A DNA stretch of 64,000 nucleotides, taken from positions 21,832-85,831 of the forward strand of contig NZ_LYPA01000025.1 in assembly GCF_001675045.1 (NCBI RefSeq). The letters run 5' to 3'. Under the pieces are notes generated by a model that had not been told where the DNA came from, did not search any database, and saw only the letters and a list, made by a program, of their open reading frames with translations. Within the stretch, counting starts at the first letter, position 1. The number at the start of each line of letters is the position of its first letter. This document shows, piece after piece, positions 9,962 to 18,801 of the stretch. Both the position numbers and the translations under genes were made by a program. This DNA comes from Paenibacillus oryzae. GTDB taxonomy: Bacteria; Bacillota; Bacilli; Paenibacillales; Paenibacillaceae.

Positions 9962-10007
9962 AAAAAATCCGCATAAGCGCTGGATACAACGCTTGTGCGG
10001 ATTTTTT
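9962..10007. terminator. Bidirectional rho-independent terminator
   Basis: An 18-bp stem (9962-9979 with 9990-10007, one T-G wobble) with a 10-base loop, flanked by six A on one side and six T on the other. It lies between the convergent glycine-rich cassette and ispG and can stop transcription from both directions. Confidence 0.9.
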
Positions 10008-10025
10008 GACATGCAACGGTTATAA

Positions 10026-11135
10026 CTATGCGTGTGCGTGTTTGTTTCGGCCTGGAATTTCTCCCGTTTCTTCAAAAACCTTAACGATCACGTCAATTTC
10101 CTTTTTCAGCTCGTTTAACAGCTCCGCTTCGGGAACTTTGCGCACCAGTTCTCCGTAACGGAACAACATGCCTTCGCCTCGAGCACCCGCTATCCCGATA
10201 TCCGCTTCCCGCGCTTCGCCCGGACCGTTAACGGCGCAGCCAAGCACGGATACTTTAATCGGCACCTTGATTTTGGAAATGTATTCCTCCACCTCGTTTG
10301 CGATCGAAAACAAATCGATATCCAAGCGTCCGCATGTCGGGCATGATACCAGCGTTGCGGCATTTGTAATGAGGCCAAATGTTTTTAGCAGCTCACGAGC
10401 CACCTTGATTTCTTCAACAGGGTCGGCGCTAAGGCTGATCCGAACCGTATTGCCAATGCCCATCGCCAGCAGCGCGCCAATCCCGGCAGAGCTTTTAATC
10501 GTACCGGAATGAAGCGTTCCCGCTTCCGTTATGCCAAGATGAAGCGGATATTTAATTTTTTCCGCAGCCATGCGGTAAGCCGCTATTGCCATTGGCACAT
10601 CGGAGGCTTTAAGCGACACAATTATGTCATGGAAGTCCAGCTCTTCCAAAATACCGATATGGAACAATGCGCTTTCCACCATCGCTTCTGGCGTAGGATA
10701 TCCGTATTTTTCTAACAGATGGTTTTCCAGAGAGCCGGCGTTAACGCCGATTCGAATAGGAATGCCCTTTTCCTTACACGCATTGACAACTGCTTCCACC
10801 CGTTCGCGCCGGCCGATATTGCCGGGGTTGATGCGGACCTTGTCAATACCGTTTTCAATAGCGAGCAGCGCAAGTCTGTAATCAAAATGAATATCCGCAA
10901 TTAGCGGAATATGAATGCGTTTTTTTATTTCCTTAATAGCGGCTGCGGCTTCTTTGTTGTTTACGGTAACCCTTACCGCCTGGCAGCCCGCTTCCTCAAG
11001 ACGAAGAATTTCAGCAACCGTAGCTTCAACATCAGCCGTTTTGGTTGTACACATGCTTTGCATTATGACTTCATTGCTGCCGCCGATGGTTAAATCTCCG
11101 ACTTTTACTGCTACCGTATCCTGGCGTAAATACAT
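10026..11135 (-). CDS. ispG: 4-hydroxy-3-methylbut-2-enyl diphosphate synthase (GcpE)
   Basis: 369 aa 4Fe-4S enzyme that converts MEcPP to HMBPP in the MEP isoprenoid pathway. The N-terminal TIM barrel begins with [14 protein letters not shown] and has the VRVTVNN stretch. The C-terminal cluster domain shows the cluster Cys residues in SCPTCGRLD and [13 protein letters not shown] choose ATG at 11135 because GGGAG is 9 bases upstream; a TTG two codons earlier is too close to that site. The gene sits between clpX and lonB, where Bacillus has no gene. A type 2 IPP isomerase is encoded about 37 kb away. Confidence 0.96.
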   Translation of the reverse strand: MYLRQDTVAVKVGDLTIGGSNEVIMQSMCTTKTADVEATVAEILRLEEAGCQAVRVTVNNKEAAAAIKEIKKRIHIPLIADIHFDYRLALLAIENGIDKVRINPGNIGRRERVEAVVNACKEKGIPIRIGVNAGSLENHLLEKYGYPTPEAMVESALFHIGILEELDFHDIIVSLKASDVPMAIAAYRMAAEKIKYPLHLGITEAGTLHSGTIKSSAGIGALLAMGIGNTVRISLSADPVEEIKVARELLKTFGLITNAATLVSCPTCGRLDIDLFSIANEVEEYISKIKVPIKVSVLGCAVNGPGEAREADIGIAGARGEGMLFRYGELVRKVPEAELLNELKKEIDVIVKVFEETGEIPGRNKHAHA

Positions 11136-11262
11136 AGGCAATCTCTCCCATAAGAGTAGCTCTGTTTTTATCCCGAAACGTCAAATTCCACCCCATGAAA
11201 TGGGCTTTCAACAGCCTTTATCACAGGGTGGACTTTAAGCTTCAGACGTGACCATAACCTCC

Positions 11263-11305
11263 GCCGAGCGCTTTGCCGCTTCTATCTAAGGGGCAAAGAC
11301 TCGGC
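11263..11305 (-). other. Imperfect hairpin downstream of clpX
   Basis: Inverted repeat GCCGAG..CTTTGCC / GGCAAAG.CTCGGC with a 14-base loop, directly after the clpX stop. It lacks a T tract on the minus strand, so it is either a weak terminator or an mRNA-stabilising structure between clpX and ispG. Confidence 0.4.
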
Positions 11306-11322
11306 TGGAAGGGGATGCGTCA

Positions 11323-12579
11323 TCAGGCGCTTTCTTCTTTCTTTTTACCTTTTTTGGCTGTCAGCTCAGGCATAATTCTGTCCTGAACGGACTTTTCGGT
11401 AATGAGGCATGTGTTGACATCATCGCGCGAAGGAACCTCGTACATCACGTCCAGCATAATGCCTTCAATGATTGCCCGCAGGCCGCGAGCGCCCGTGTTG
11501 CGCTTGATCGCCTCTTTGGCAATGGCATCAAGTGCGGCCGGCTCAAAGTCCAGCTTCACATTGTCCATCTCCAGCAGCTTCTGGTATTGCTTAACAAGCG
11601 CGTTTTTTGGTTCGGACAAAATGCGAACCAATGCCGGCTCATCAAGCGGCTCCAGAGTCGAAATAACTGGCAGACGTCCGACGAACTCCGGAATCAGACC
11701 AAATTTCAGCAAATCCTCTGGAAGAACCATGGACAGGTATTCGCCTGCTTTCAGATCCTTTTGAGTATCTCCTGTGGAATTAAAGCCAATGACCTTTTTG
11801 CCGATCCGGCGTTTGATCAATTGCTCCAGTCCGTCAAATGCGCCGCCGCAAATGAACAGGATATTTGTTGTGTCGATTTGGATAAACTCCTGATGCGGAT
11901 GCTTGCGGCCGCCTTGAGGCGGAACGGATGCAACCGTACCCTCCAAAATTTTCAGCAAAGCCTGCTGCACGCCTTCGCCCGAAACATCGCGCGTTATGGA
12001 TGGATTCTCCGATTTGCGCGCCACTTTATCAATTTCGTCGATATAAATGATGCCCCGCTCTGCCTTCTCCACATCGTAGTCGGCTGCCTGAATCAGCTTA
12101 AGCAGAATGTTTTCAACATCCTCGCCTACATAGCCGGCTTCCGTGAGAGAGGTTGCATCGGCGATAGCAAAAGGAACATTCAAGATTTTGGCCATTGTTT
12201 GCGCCAACAGCGTTTTACCGGAGCCCGTTGGTCCCAAGAGAAGAATATTACTCTTCTGAAGCTCTACATCTTCGATTTTACTGCCGGAATTGATACGTTT
12301 GTAGTGGTTGTAAACCGCTACAGACAACGATTTTTTGGCGGCTTCCTGACCGATGACATAGGAGTCCAGAATGGTGCGGATATCTTTTGGCTTAGGGATA
12401 TCCTTTAAATCGAGCTCTTCCTCATTGCCCAGTTCTTCTTCCACGATTTCTGTACAAAGCTCGATACATTCATCGCATATATAGACGCCGGGACCGGCGA
12501 CAAGCTTGCGAACCTGATCCTGCGATTTGCCGCAGAACGAACATTTCAATTGGCCCTTCTCATCATTGAATTTAAACAT
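11323..12579 (-). CDS. clpX: ATP-dependent Clp protease ATP-binding subunit ClpX
   Basis: 418 aa AAA+ unfoldase that feeds ClpP. The N-terminal zinc domain has Cys13, Cys16, Cys35 and Cys38 (CSFCGK...CDEC). The ATPase has Walker A GPTGSGKT, Walker [10 protein letters not shown], and pore/IGF-loop regions as in the family ([18 protein letters not shown]). The ATG has AGGGGTGAG upstream. It lies 21 bases after clpP, forming a clpP-clpX unit next to tig. This is the E. coli-like order; B. subtilis keeps clpP elsewhere. Confidence 0.97.
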   Translation of the reverse strand: MFKFNDEKGQLKCSFCGKSQDQVRKLVAGPGVYICDECIELCTEIVEEELGNEEELDLKDIPKPKDIRTILDSYVIGQEAAKKSLSVAVYNHYKRINSGSKIEDVELQKSNILLLGPTGSGKTLLAQTMAKILNVPFAIADATSLTEAGYVGEDVENILLKLIQAADYDVEKAERGIIYIDEIDKVARKSENPSITRDVSGEGVQQALLKILEGTVASVPPQGGRKHPHQEFIQIDTTNILFICGGAFDGLEQLIKRRIGKKVIGFNSTGDTQKDLKAGEYLSMVLPEDLLKFGLIPEFVGRLPVISTLEPLDEPALVRILSEPKNALVKQYQKLLEMDNVKLDFEPAALDAIAKEAIKRNTGARGLRAIIEGIMLDVMYEVPSRDDVNTCLITEKSVQDRIMPELTAKKGKKKEESA

Positions 12580-12600
12580 GCACTCACCCCTTCATTTCGC

Positions 12601-13191
12601 TTACAGCGCGGTTGGCGCCGTGATGACCTTGTCGATCAAGCCGTAATTCAGCGCTTCTTCGGCGCTCATAAAGTAATCGCGATCGGTATCCCTATCGATT
12701 TTTTCATAAGGCTGTCCGGTGCGCTCGACGTAAATTTCATTCAGCTTTTGCTTGGTTTTCAAAATCCAATCGGCATGGATTTTGATATCGGTCGCTTGAC
12801 CGCGAACCCCGCCCAGCGGCTGATGAATCATAACCTCTGCATTAGGCAGCGCAAAGCGTTTGCCCTTGGCTCCGGCAGTTAGCAGCAGGGAGCCCATGCT
12901 TGCCGCCATCCCCATGCATATGGTGGATACCTCAGGCTTGATGTATTGCATCGTATCGAATATCGCCATACCGGCTGTAACCGAGCCGCCTGGCGAATTA
13001 ATGTAAAGATGAATATCCTTTTCAGGATCGTCGGCCGCCAGAAACAGCAGCTGTGCAATTACGGAATTCGCAACATCATCATCAATCGCGCTTCCAAGAA
13101 AAATAATGCGATCCTTCAGCAAGCGGGAGTAGATGTCATAGGACCGCTCTCCGCGATTTGTCTGTTCGACTACGATAGGTACCAGATTCAT
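12601..13191 (-). CDS. clpP: ATP-dependent Clp protease proteolytic subunit ClpP
   Basis: 196 aa serine protease forming the tetradecameric chamber used with ClpX (and other Clp ATPases). The triad is visible as Ser98 (MAASMGS), His123 (EVMIHQP) and Asp172 (DRDYF). Length and sequence are typical. Trigger factor lies upstream and clpX follows within 21 bases. A vegetative-type promoter is visible upstream, and no CtsR heptad repeat was found in the leader. Confidence 0.97.
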   Translation of the reverse strand: MNLVPIVVEQTNRGERSYDIYSRLLKDRIIFLGSAIDDDVANSVIAQLLFLAADDPEKDIHLYINSPGGSVTAGMAIFDTMQYIKPEVSTICMGMAASMGSLLLTAGAKGKRFALPNAEVMIHQPLGGVRGQATDIKIHADWILKTKQKLNEIYVERTGQPYEKIDRDTDRDYFMSAEEALNYGLIDKVITAPTAL

Positions 13192-13233
13192 GCGACCAAC
13201 CTCTTTTCATTGTGGAATTGTCTTTACTTCCTT

Positions 13234-13262
13234 ATTGTAACATGTAGCAGAACCTGTGTCAT
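13234..13262 (-). promoter_or_regulatory. Predicted sigma-A promoter of clpP-clpX
   Basis: On the minus strand ATGACA, a 17-base spacer and TACAAT, with a TG dinucleotide one base before the -10 (extended -10). The -10 ends about 42 bases upstream of the clpP ATG. Prediction only. Confidence 0.55.
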
Positions 13263-13352
13263 TTTTCCGAATACTACAGTATACGGCACATCGCGCCTGA
13301 TATGTACTTCCAAGTCTGTGCCTGAGGCACAAAATCAATATGTAAGTTGGAA

Positions 13353-13380
13353 ATAAGGCACGTGCTATAACGTGCCTTAT
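13353..13380 (-). terminator. Terminator of tig
   Basis: Perfect 11-bp stem (ATAAGGCACGT and its complement) with a 6-base loop, followed on the minus strand by a short T-rich stretch. It lies between the tig stop and the clpP promoter, so tig and clpP-clpX look like separate transcripts. Confidence 0.65.
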
Positions 13381-13463
13381 CCCGGGTAATGCTTATTATA
13401 GGCCTTCGGCGCGCCGCAATGCGGTATGAAGCCGAAGAGCTACTAGCTGTATGTCGCTTTTGC

Positions 13464-14753
13464 TTAAGCAGTTTTGCTGTTTTCAAGCAGGAAATTAATC
13501 GTTTTGCGAAGCAAAACATCTTCCTTCAAGTTGGCGATATTGCCGTTTTTCTCAAAGATTTCCTTCAGCTCTTCAACAGGACGGCTGTATTGCTTGGACA
13601 GCTTTTCCAGTTCCTCGTTCAGGTCTTCTTCAGAGGCTTCAAAGCCTTCAGCCTTGGCGATAGCTTCCAGCACCAGGTTGTTGCGAACGCGTTTTTCAGC
13701 GTCGGAACGCATTTGGCCGCGAAGCACATCCTCGGATTGGCCGGAGAACTGGTAATACAGATCCAGATTCATGCCTTGCGAGCGAAGACGGTTTTCAAAG
13801 TCCTTCAGCAAGAAGTCGGTTTCGGTAACGATCATCGATTCCGGAATTTCAACCTCTGCAGCTGCAGTCGCCTTGTCAACAACGGCAACCTCGCGAGCTT
13901 GCTCGGCATCCTTTTCCTTGCGCTCTTTCAATTTTGCAGCAAGGTCTTGCTTGTATTCTTCCAGCGTGTCGAATTCGCTAACGTCTTTGGCGAATTCGTC
14001 ATCCAAAGCAGGCAGGGATTTGCGCTTCAGCTCGTGAAGCTTAACTTTGAATACGGCTTGTTTGCCAGCCAGGTGCTCGGCATGGTACGTTTCAGGGAAG
14101 GTCACTTCAACATCCTTGAAGTCGCCAAGCTCCATGCCCACAACCTGCTCTTCAAAGCCAGGGATAAAGGAGCCCGACCCCAGCTCAAGCGAATAACGCT
14201 CGCTGTAGCCGCCGTCGAATTGCTCGCCGTCAACATAACCATCAAAATCGATGACGGAAATATCGCCGTTTTGCGCAGGGCCTTCCTCAACCACTGTCAA
14301 TTCAGCGTGACGGGTTTGCAGGCGCTCCAGCTCGGCAGCGATTTCCTCTTCCGTTACTTCTGTTTGAACAGCTTCGATTTCCAGACCTTTGTATTCGCCA
14401 AGCGTTACTTCCGGCTTAACGATAACTTTGGCAACAAATTTGAATGCTTCGCCTTTGGCAAATTGAGTAACGTCGATTTCCGGACGGTCAACCGGCTCAA
14501 GGTTATGCTCCTTAACCGCTTCTGTGTAAGCTTCAGGAAGCAAAATGTCGATAGCATCCTGATACAGGCTTTCTACGCCGAAACGGGATTCAAAAATACC
14601 CCGTGGAACTTTGCCTTTGCGGAAGCCCGGTACGTTTACTTTGCTTACAACTTTCTTAAAGGCTTGATCCAAAGCGACAACCACTTTTTCAGCTTCAACC
14701 TCAACGTCGATCGAGACGAGGTTCTTGTCTATTTTTTCCCATGTTGCTTTCAT
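13464..14753 (-). CDS. tig: Trigger factor (ribosome-bound chaperone, peptidyl-prolyl isomerase)
   Basis: 429 aa. N-terminal ribosome-binding domain with the signature GFRKGKVPR (near residue 45), a central FKBP-type domain (GDISVIDFDGYVDGEQFDGG ... FIPGFEEQVVGM), and a C-terminal helical chaperone domain. I use ATG at 14753 (MKATWEKIDKN), which has AGAGGAAGG 7 bases upstream. The frame stays open 15 codons further but without a binding site. It is followed by its own terminator and then clpP-clpX. Confidence 0.96.
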   Translation of the reverse strand: MKATWEKIDKNLVSIDVEVEAEKVVVALDQAFKKVVSKVNVPGFRKGKVPRGIFESRFGVESLYQDAIDILLPEAYTEAVKEHNLEPVDRPEIDVTQFAKGEAFKFVAKVIVKPEVTLGEYKGLEIEAVQTEVTEEEIAAELERLQTRHAELTVVEEGPAQNGDISVIDFDGYVDGEQFDGGYSERYSLELGSGSFIPGFEEQVVGMELGDFKDVEVTFPETYHAEHLAGKQAVFKVKLHELKRKSLPALDDEFAKDVSEFDTLEEYKQDLAAKLKERKEKDAEQAREVAVVDKATAAAEVEIPESMIVTETDFLLKDFENRLRSQGMNLDLYYQFSGQSEDVLRGQMRSDAEKRVRNNLVLEAIAKAEGFEASEEDLNEELEKLSKQYSRPVEELKEIFEKNGNIANLKEDVLLRKTINFLLENSKTA

Positions 14754-14840
14754 TTTATGCCTTCCTCTCCAAAATGCGCATGCATTCATGTTTTTCACGT
14801 TACATAAACCATTCTATTATAAACAAGATAGACAATCTTT

Positions 14841-15728
14841 TCAAGGCTGATGTTCATCCTCGCCGGCTTGCAGAAGCATTGCGATGCTCCTGAGCGTTCG
14901 GCAAGCCTGCTCATACCGGAATCTAAGATTGTCTGTAATGCCGTATGCTTCCCTGACGTCATCGTCGTTTGCCGAGCCATAAACCGTCAAGAGCAAGGTC
15001 AAGTGGAGCGCGGCGGCATAACAATCCACTATCTCCTCGTCTTCTCTCAGCATCCAGCGGTAAGCCGATGTTCCGTACAGGTATTGCAGACTCTCCTTCC
15101 ACAGCTCCCTTGCAAAATGAGGCAGCGTGGGATCGTCGGCTTCCACGACCATTTCGGTCCGCTCCAAAATACGGCCAACAGGATCAGGAAAATGCTCCAG
15201 CGACAGAGGCGTGCTGCCAATGTCCAGGCTGACCTCCTCGCCCATCCTGTACAGCGTCACCGCCCCTTCGCTTCCCCGCTTGCGAAGCGCCTGCAGCGCC
15301 TTGAACTGCAGAATGGGATGCAGGTTCTCGCTTTTGAGCCAGTCAAGTATGTAAGCATCGATAGAGCTGTCCTGGATATACACGGCGCGCTCCAACGCCA
15401 ATAGCTGCTGATCCAGCATAGGATGATGCTGCATAATATAAAGCACTTGCTTGATGTATTCCTCGTCCTGGGCTGGCGGCTGCAGAAGTTGCGTCCTCAT
15501 TTCCTCCTCGTCCAGCTCGTCCGGGCTTGCTTCCCCGCGTGCTCCGGTTTCATCCGGAAAAGCCATCTCCAGCCATCGCAGAAGATTTTCCCACTCTTCG
15601 TAATGGCGTTTCTCCTGTCCTTGGCACTGAAGCAGAAAGGAAAGAAGCTCCTTGGCCTCCTTGTACTGCTCAGCCTCCAGCATGCGCGTCAGCCCGATCT
15701 GGTATTGATCCAGCATATTGGGAAACAA
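14841..15728 (-). CDS. YsoA-like helical (TPR-type) protein
   Basis: 295 aa, acidic and almost entirely helical by composition. It contains paired-helix segments such as QIGLTRMLEAEQYKEAKELL that resemble tetratricopeptide units. Position directly upstream of tig matches ysoA of B. subtilis, a TPR protein of unknown role. The given start is TTG with AAGGA upstream. The frame continues upstream without ATG/GTG/TTG for about 23 codons to an ATT preceded by AAGGCGG, so the true N-terminus is uncertain. The function is not known. Confidence 0.75.
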   Translation of the reverse strand: MFPNMLDQYQIGLTRMLEAEQYKEAKELLSFLLQCQGQEKRHYEEWENLLRWLEMAFPDETGARGEASPDELDEEEMRTQLLQPPAQDEEYIKQVLYIMQHHPMLDQQLLALERAVYIQDSSIDAYILDWLKSENLHPILQFKALQALRKRGSEGAVTLYRMGEEVSLDIGSTPLSLEHFPDPVGRILERTEMVVEADDPTLPHFARELWKESLQYLYGTSAYRWMLREDEEIVDCYAAALHLTLLLTVYGSANDDDVREAYGITDNLRFRYEQACRTLRSIAMLLQAGEDEHQP

Positions 15729-16020
15729 ATAAACGTTATCCTTGTTGTCTTCGCCATTGTTTTTTGGTTCTCTCGGGTCCTGGGGAGTCGTAATGTTGTC
15801 ACCGCCTTAGGTACTTCAAGTATGTAGTGGACGCAATCTTGCGATAGATTATACCATGACAGGGCATAATAAAAAAAGTTATCTCTTTAAATACGGCTCA
15901 AACCTGAAATCAGCTGAAAAAACAAATAGCTATTGGCAATAAAATGAACCGCTAAATGCAGCCGCTCAGCCCCGAGATGTCTACATCAAAGATTCTCTCA
16001 TAAATAATCCAAAATTTTGC

Positions 16021-16050
16021 TTGCCAAACCCCCTACACGCATGTTATATT
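16021..16050 (+). promoter_or_regulatory. Predicted promoter of tRNA-Arg
   Basis: TTGCCA, an 18-base spacer, and TATATT, ending 10 bases before the mature tRNA 5' end. The rest of the 15729-16060 gap holds no recognisable gene; it probably also carries the divergent promoter of the ysoA-like gene. Confidence 0.6.
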
Positions 16051-16060
16051 ATTTTTCAGT

Positions 16061-16137
16061 GTCCCAGTAGCTCAGTCGGATAGAGCACTCGCCTTCTAAG
16101 CGAGTTGTCGGGGGTTCGAATCCCTCCTGGGACGCCA
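16061..16137 (+). tRNA. tRNA-Arg (anticodon TCT)
   Basis: 77 nt including an encoded CCA. The acceptor stem GTCCCAG pairs with CTGGGAC, the anticodon stem is CTCGC/GCGAG with loop CTTCTAA (anticodon TCT at 16095-16097, reads AGA/AGG), and the T-loop is GGTTCGAATCC. All cloverleaf elements are present. It stands alone, with its own promoter and terminator. Confidence 0.97.
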
Positions 16138-16171
16138 TTACGTTATATAAGAATGAACGAAATAAATAGAG

Positions 16172-16217
16172 AAATCCCCGCGAAGCTGGATCTTTCAAGG
16201 CTTTGCGGGGATTTTTT
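16172..16217 (+). terminator. Terminator of tRNA-Arg
   Basis: 15-bp stem (AAATCCCCGC... / ...GCGGGGATTT, one G-T wobble), 13-base loop and a run of T, starting 35 bases after the tRNA. Confidence 0.9.
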
Positions 16218-16416
16218 GTGATTTGAAGCTTCTTGATTGGAGCCCTGTTTCCGCCTAAACAAATAGCCGATGAATTGACTGCATGCCGCCAGCAGGATTA
16301 AAATGGATGGTAATTGAGCAGCTATGATGACGGTTTACTCTCGGCTGTGCAGAACCGCCGTCCGGATAATAGATGAAGGTTCGCGTAATCAACGCCACAA
16401 GCAAAAGGAGCACGGT

Positions 16417-17628
16417 ATGAGCCGCAAAAAGGAATTCAAGATGCAAAAGGTCGACATTACGCATCTGGAGCAATACAACCAATTGCTACGATATGTTTTT
16501 CAGGTTACCAACAATGACCTCCACAAAATTGGCTGGGAGGAACGTGAAATCATTCACGCCAAATCGCCCATCCTGGAGCAAGCTGATGTGCTCGGCTGGT
16601 TTTATGGGGACAAGCTGGTGTCGCAGGTAGCTGTCTATCCACTGCAGGTTCGAATTTTTAATGTTACCTATGATATGGGCGGCCTAACCGCCGTGGGAAC
16701 CTTTCCGGAATATTCCAGTCAAGGCTTGATGCACAAGCTGCTCTATCAGGCGCTTGCAAATATGCGGGAGAAAAAGCAGTCGATTTCCTATCTATACCCT
16801 TATTCCATTCCCTACTACCGCAGAAAAGGCTTTGAAATTATTTCGGACAAAATCGTTTTTGAGGTTAAGGACCACCAGCTGCCCAAAAACAAAAAGGTGC
16901 CGGGCGACGTTGAGAGGGTGTCGATAGAAAGCGACGATGTCAAGGCAGCGTATGAACGCTTTTCCCTTCAGACACATGGCGCTTTATTACGAGGCGATCT
17001 GGCCTGGAACGAATATTGGCGCTGGGACTCGGACGATTTGACGGCCGCCGTTTATTATAATGAAGATAGAGAGCCTGACGGCTATGTCCTCTATTGGATA
17101 CAGGATGAGGTATTCCATATCAAGGACATGATTTTTGTTAATGAAGAAGCCCGCAGCGGATTATGGAATTTCATTAGCGCGCATTTTTCTATGATTTCAA
17201 AGGTTGTAGGCAACATTCATACCGACGAGCCGCTGGCATTCTTATTGGAGGATGCAGATATTAAAGAAACAATTTCTCCTTATTATATGGCCCGTATTGT
17301 CGATTTGGAGCAATTTATCGCGCAATATCCCTTTAAACCGGATACGGGCGAGCGCAAGTGGACCTTCCGAATGGAAGATCCGCTTCTATCCTGGAATCAA
17401 GGTACCTTTACGCTAAACATTGATCCTGATGGCAGAGGTCAGGTTACGCCTGCCACCGAAGAGACCGACTCCAGCATCAGCATTCAAACCATGACTACAA
17501 TGCTGCTGGGATACAAAAGGCCCGATTATTTGCACAAAATCGGAAGAATCGCTTGCGGACCGGAAATCGTGGATATGCTGGAGGATGCCATTGAACAGCA
17601 AACACCTTATTTCTCGGATTATTTTTGA
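16417..17628 (+). CDS. GNAT-family acetyltransferase, Eis-like
   Basis: 403 aa. The N-terminal GNAT domain has VSQVAVYPLQVRI, GGLTAVGTFPEYSSQGLMHKLL (acetyl-CoA pyrophosphate loop region) and YPYSIPYYRRKGFE. A second degenerate GNAT-like part and a C-terminal sterol-carrier-like domain (about residue 310 onward, ending LGYKRPDYLHKIGRI) follow. This is the layout of Eis-type N-acetyltransferases, which acetylate amines such as aminoglycosides or polyamines. The substrate is unknown. The start at 16417 is set by AAAGGAG 7 bases upstream; the frame is open further upstream but without a site. hemH follows after 16 bases, so the two may be co-transcribed. Confidence 0.85.
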   Translation: MSRKKEFKMQKVDITHLEQYNQLLRYVFQVTNNDLHKIGWEEREIIHAKSPILEQADVLGWFYGDKLVSQVAVYPLQVRIFNVTYDMGGLTAVGTFPEYSSQGLMHKLLYQALANMREKKQSISYLYPYSIPYYRRKGFEIISDKIVFEVKDHQLPKNKKVPGDVERVSIESDDVKAAYERFSLQTHGALLRGDLAWNEYWRWDSDDLTAAVYYNEDREPDGYVLYWIQDEVFHIKDMIFVNEEARSGLWNFISAHFSMISKVVGNIHTDEPLAFLLEDADIKETISPYYMARIVDLEQFIAQYPFKPDTGERKWTFRMEDPLLSWNQGTFTLNIDPDGRGQVTPATEETDSSISIQTMTTMLLGYKRPDYLHKIGRIACGPEIVDMLEDAIEQQTPYFSDYF

Positions 17629-17644
17629 TAATGGAAGGAAAACC

Positions 17645-18679
17645 ATGAATGATGAGAAAATAGGCGTCATTTTAGGGCAGATCGGTACGCCGGAGCAGCC
17701 TACCGCATCCGCGGTCAGAGCATATCTCCGGCCGTTTCTGTCCGATCGGCGCGTGATCGACTATCCGCCATGGCTCTGGCAGCCGCTGCTGCATGGCATT
17801 ATTCTTCGGGTCAGACCCAAAAAGTCGGCCGCCCTGTATAAGGAAATTTGGACGGAGGAAGGTTCTCCGCTTATGGTTTATTCCTTGCGGCAGCAGCAGC
17901 GGCTGCAGAAACGATTGGGTGCTCGATATCAAGTTGAGCTGGGACTCGCTTATACCCGGCTTGATCCCGCCAATGGCATCAAGTCTCTGGAGCAGGCCGG
18001 CATTTCCAAAATCGTGCTGCTGCCCCTCTTCCCCCAATATTCATCAACCACAACGGCCAGCTTCTATGAAGCTGCCATGCGTGCTGCCTTGGGGGAAGGC
18101 AATGGCCGGGCCGGAAGCGTCGCGGCTAAGCGATATATTCCGGAATTAAGATTAGCGGGGGCTTTTTATAACGATCCTGCATATATGGAAGCTCTTCGGC
18201 ACAATCTGACTGCGCAGATTCAGCGTCTTCCCCATAAGCCCGACCACTATGTGCTCAGCTTCCATGGCGTTCCGGAGCGATACATCAAAACCGGCGACCC
18301 CTACGAGAAGCAATGCCGGGAATCTGCGGAGGAGCTGGCAAAGGCAATGGGATGGGCTGCTAACGAGTGGCAAATCAGCTTCCAGTCGCGTTTTGGGAAA
18401 GAGCCGTGGATCGGGCCATCCACGGCAGAGGTGCTGGGCGAGCTGTCGGCACAAGGCGTCAAGCGCCCTTTTGTATGCGCGCCGGGTTTCGTTACGGATT
18501 GCTTGGAGACGTTGCATGAGCTCGGCATTGAAGGCCGCGAGCAGTTTGCTGAAGGGGGCGGTGATCCTTTAGAATATGCCTTTGCTTCCTGCCTGAACGA
18601 TGACTCGGCCTGGCTCGATTTTTTGGCTGAGTACAGCAAACGGCATTCAGCCGGTTGGATGGAACCAAACCGATTGTGA
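17645..18679 (+). CDS. hemH: Ferrochelatase, Gram-negative (protoporphyrin) type
   Basis: 344 aa. Inserts Fe2+ into a porphyrin as a last step of heme synthesis. The sequence follows the Gram-negative pattern: GTPEQPTASAVRAYLRPFLSDRRVID near the N-terminus, SPLMVYSLRQQQRLQ, LPLFPQYSSTTTASFYEA, catalytic His207 in LSFHGVPERY, and APGFVTDCLETLHELG. Coproporphyrin-type enzymes of Bacillus carry SAHSLP at the His site and are ~310 aa. The start is ATG at 17645 with GGAAGG upstream. It is placed away from the hem operon, behind an acetyltransferase gene. Which porphyrin it uses is inference. Confidence 0.9.
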   Translation: MNDEKIGVILGQIGTPEQPTASAVRAYLRPFLSDRRVIDYPPWLWQPLLHGIILRVRPKKSAALYKEIWTEEGSPLMVYSLRQQQRLQKRLGARYQVELGLAYTRLDPANGIKSLEQAGISKIVLLPLFPQYSSTTTASFYEAAMRAALGEGNGRAGSVAAKRYIPELRLAGAFYNDPAYMEALRHNLTAQIQRLPHKPDHYVLSFHGVPERYIKTGDPYEKQCRESAEELAKAMGWAANEWQISFQSRFGKEPWIGPSTAEVLGELSAQGVKRPFVCAPGFVTDCLETLHELGIEGREQFAEGGGDPLEYAFASCLNDDSAWLDFLAEYSKRHSAGWMEPNRL

Positions 18680-18698
18680 TAGAGACTAAATAATATAC

Positions 18699-18747
18699 AA
18701 AAAGGCGTCAAGCAGGGAATGCAGCTTCCCTCCTTTAACGCCTTTTT
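18699..18747. terminator. Bidirectional terminator between hemH and the ABC transporter
   Basis: AAAAAGGCGT pairs with ACGCCTTTTT (18699-18708 with 18738-18747), with an inner GGGAA/TTCCC stem. A and T runs on both sides suit the convergent genes. Confidence 0.85.
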
Positions 18748-18801
18748 CTTTTACATGGCATGGGTGAGCATGAGGTCGACCAACCTCCGCAATGCGGTTA
18801 A

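Noticed and set aside
13389..14807. 472-codon plus-strand open frame opposite tig
   Set aside because: Antisense shadow of a clear trigger factor gene, with no binding site or family pattern.
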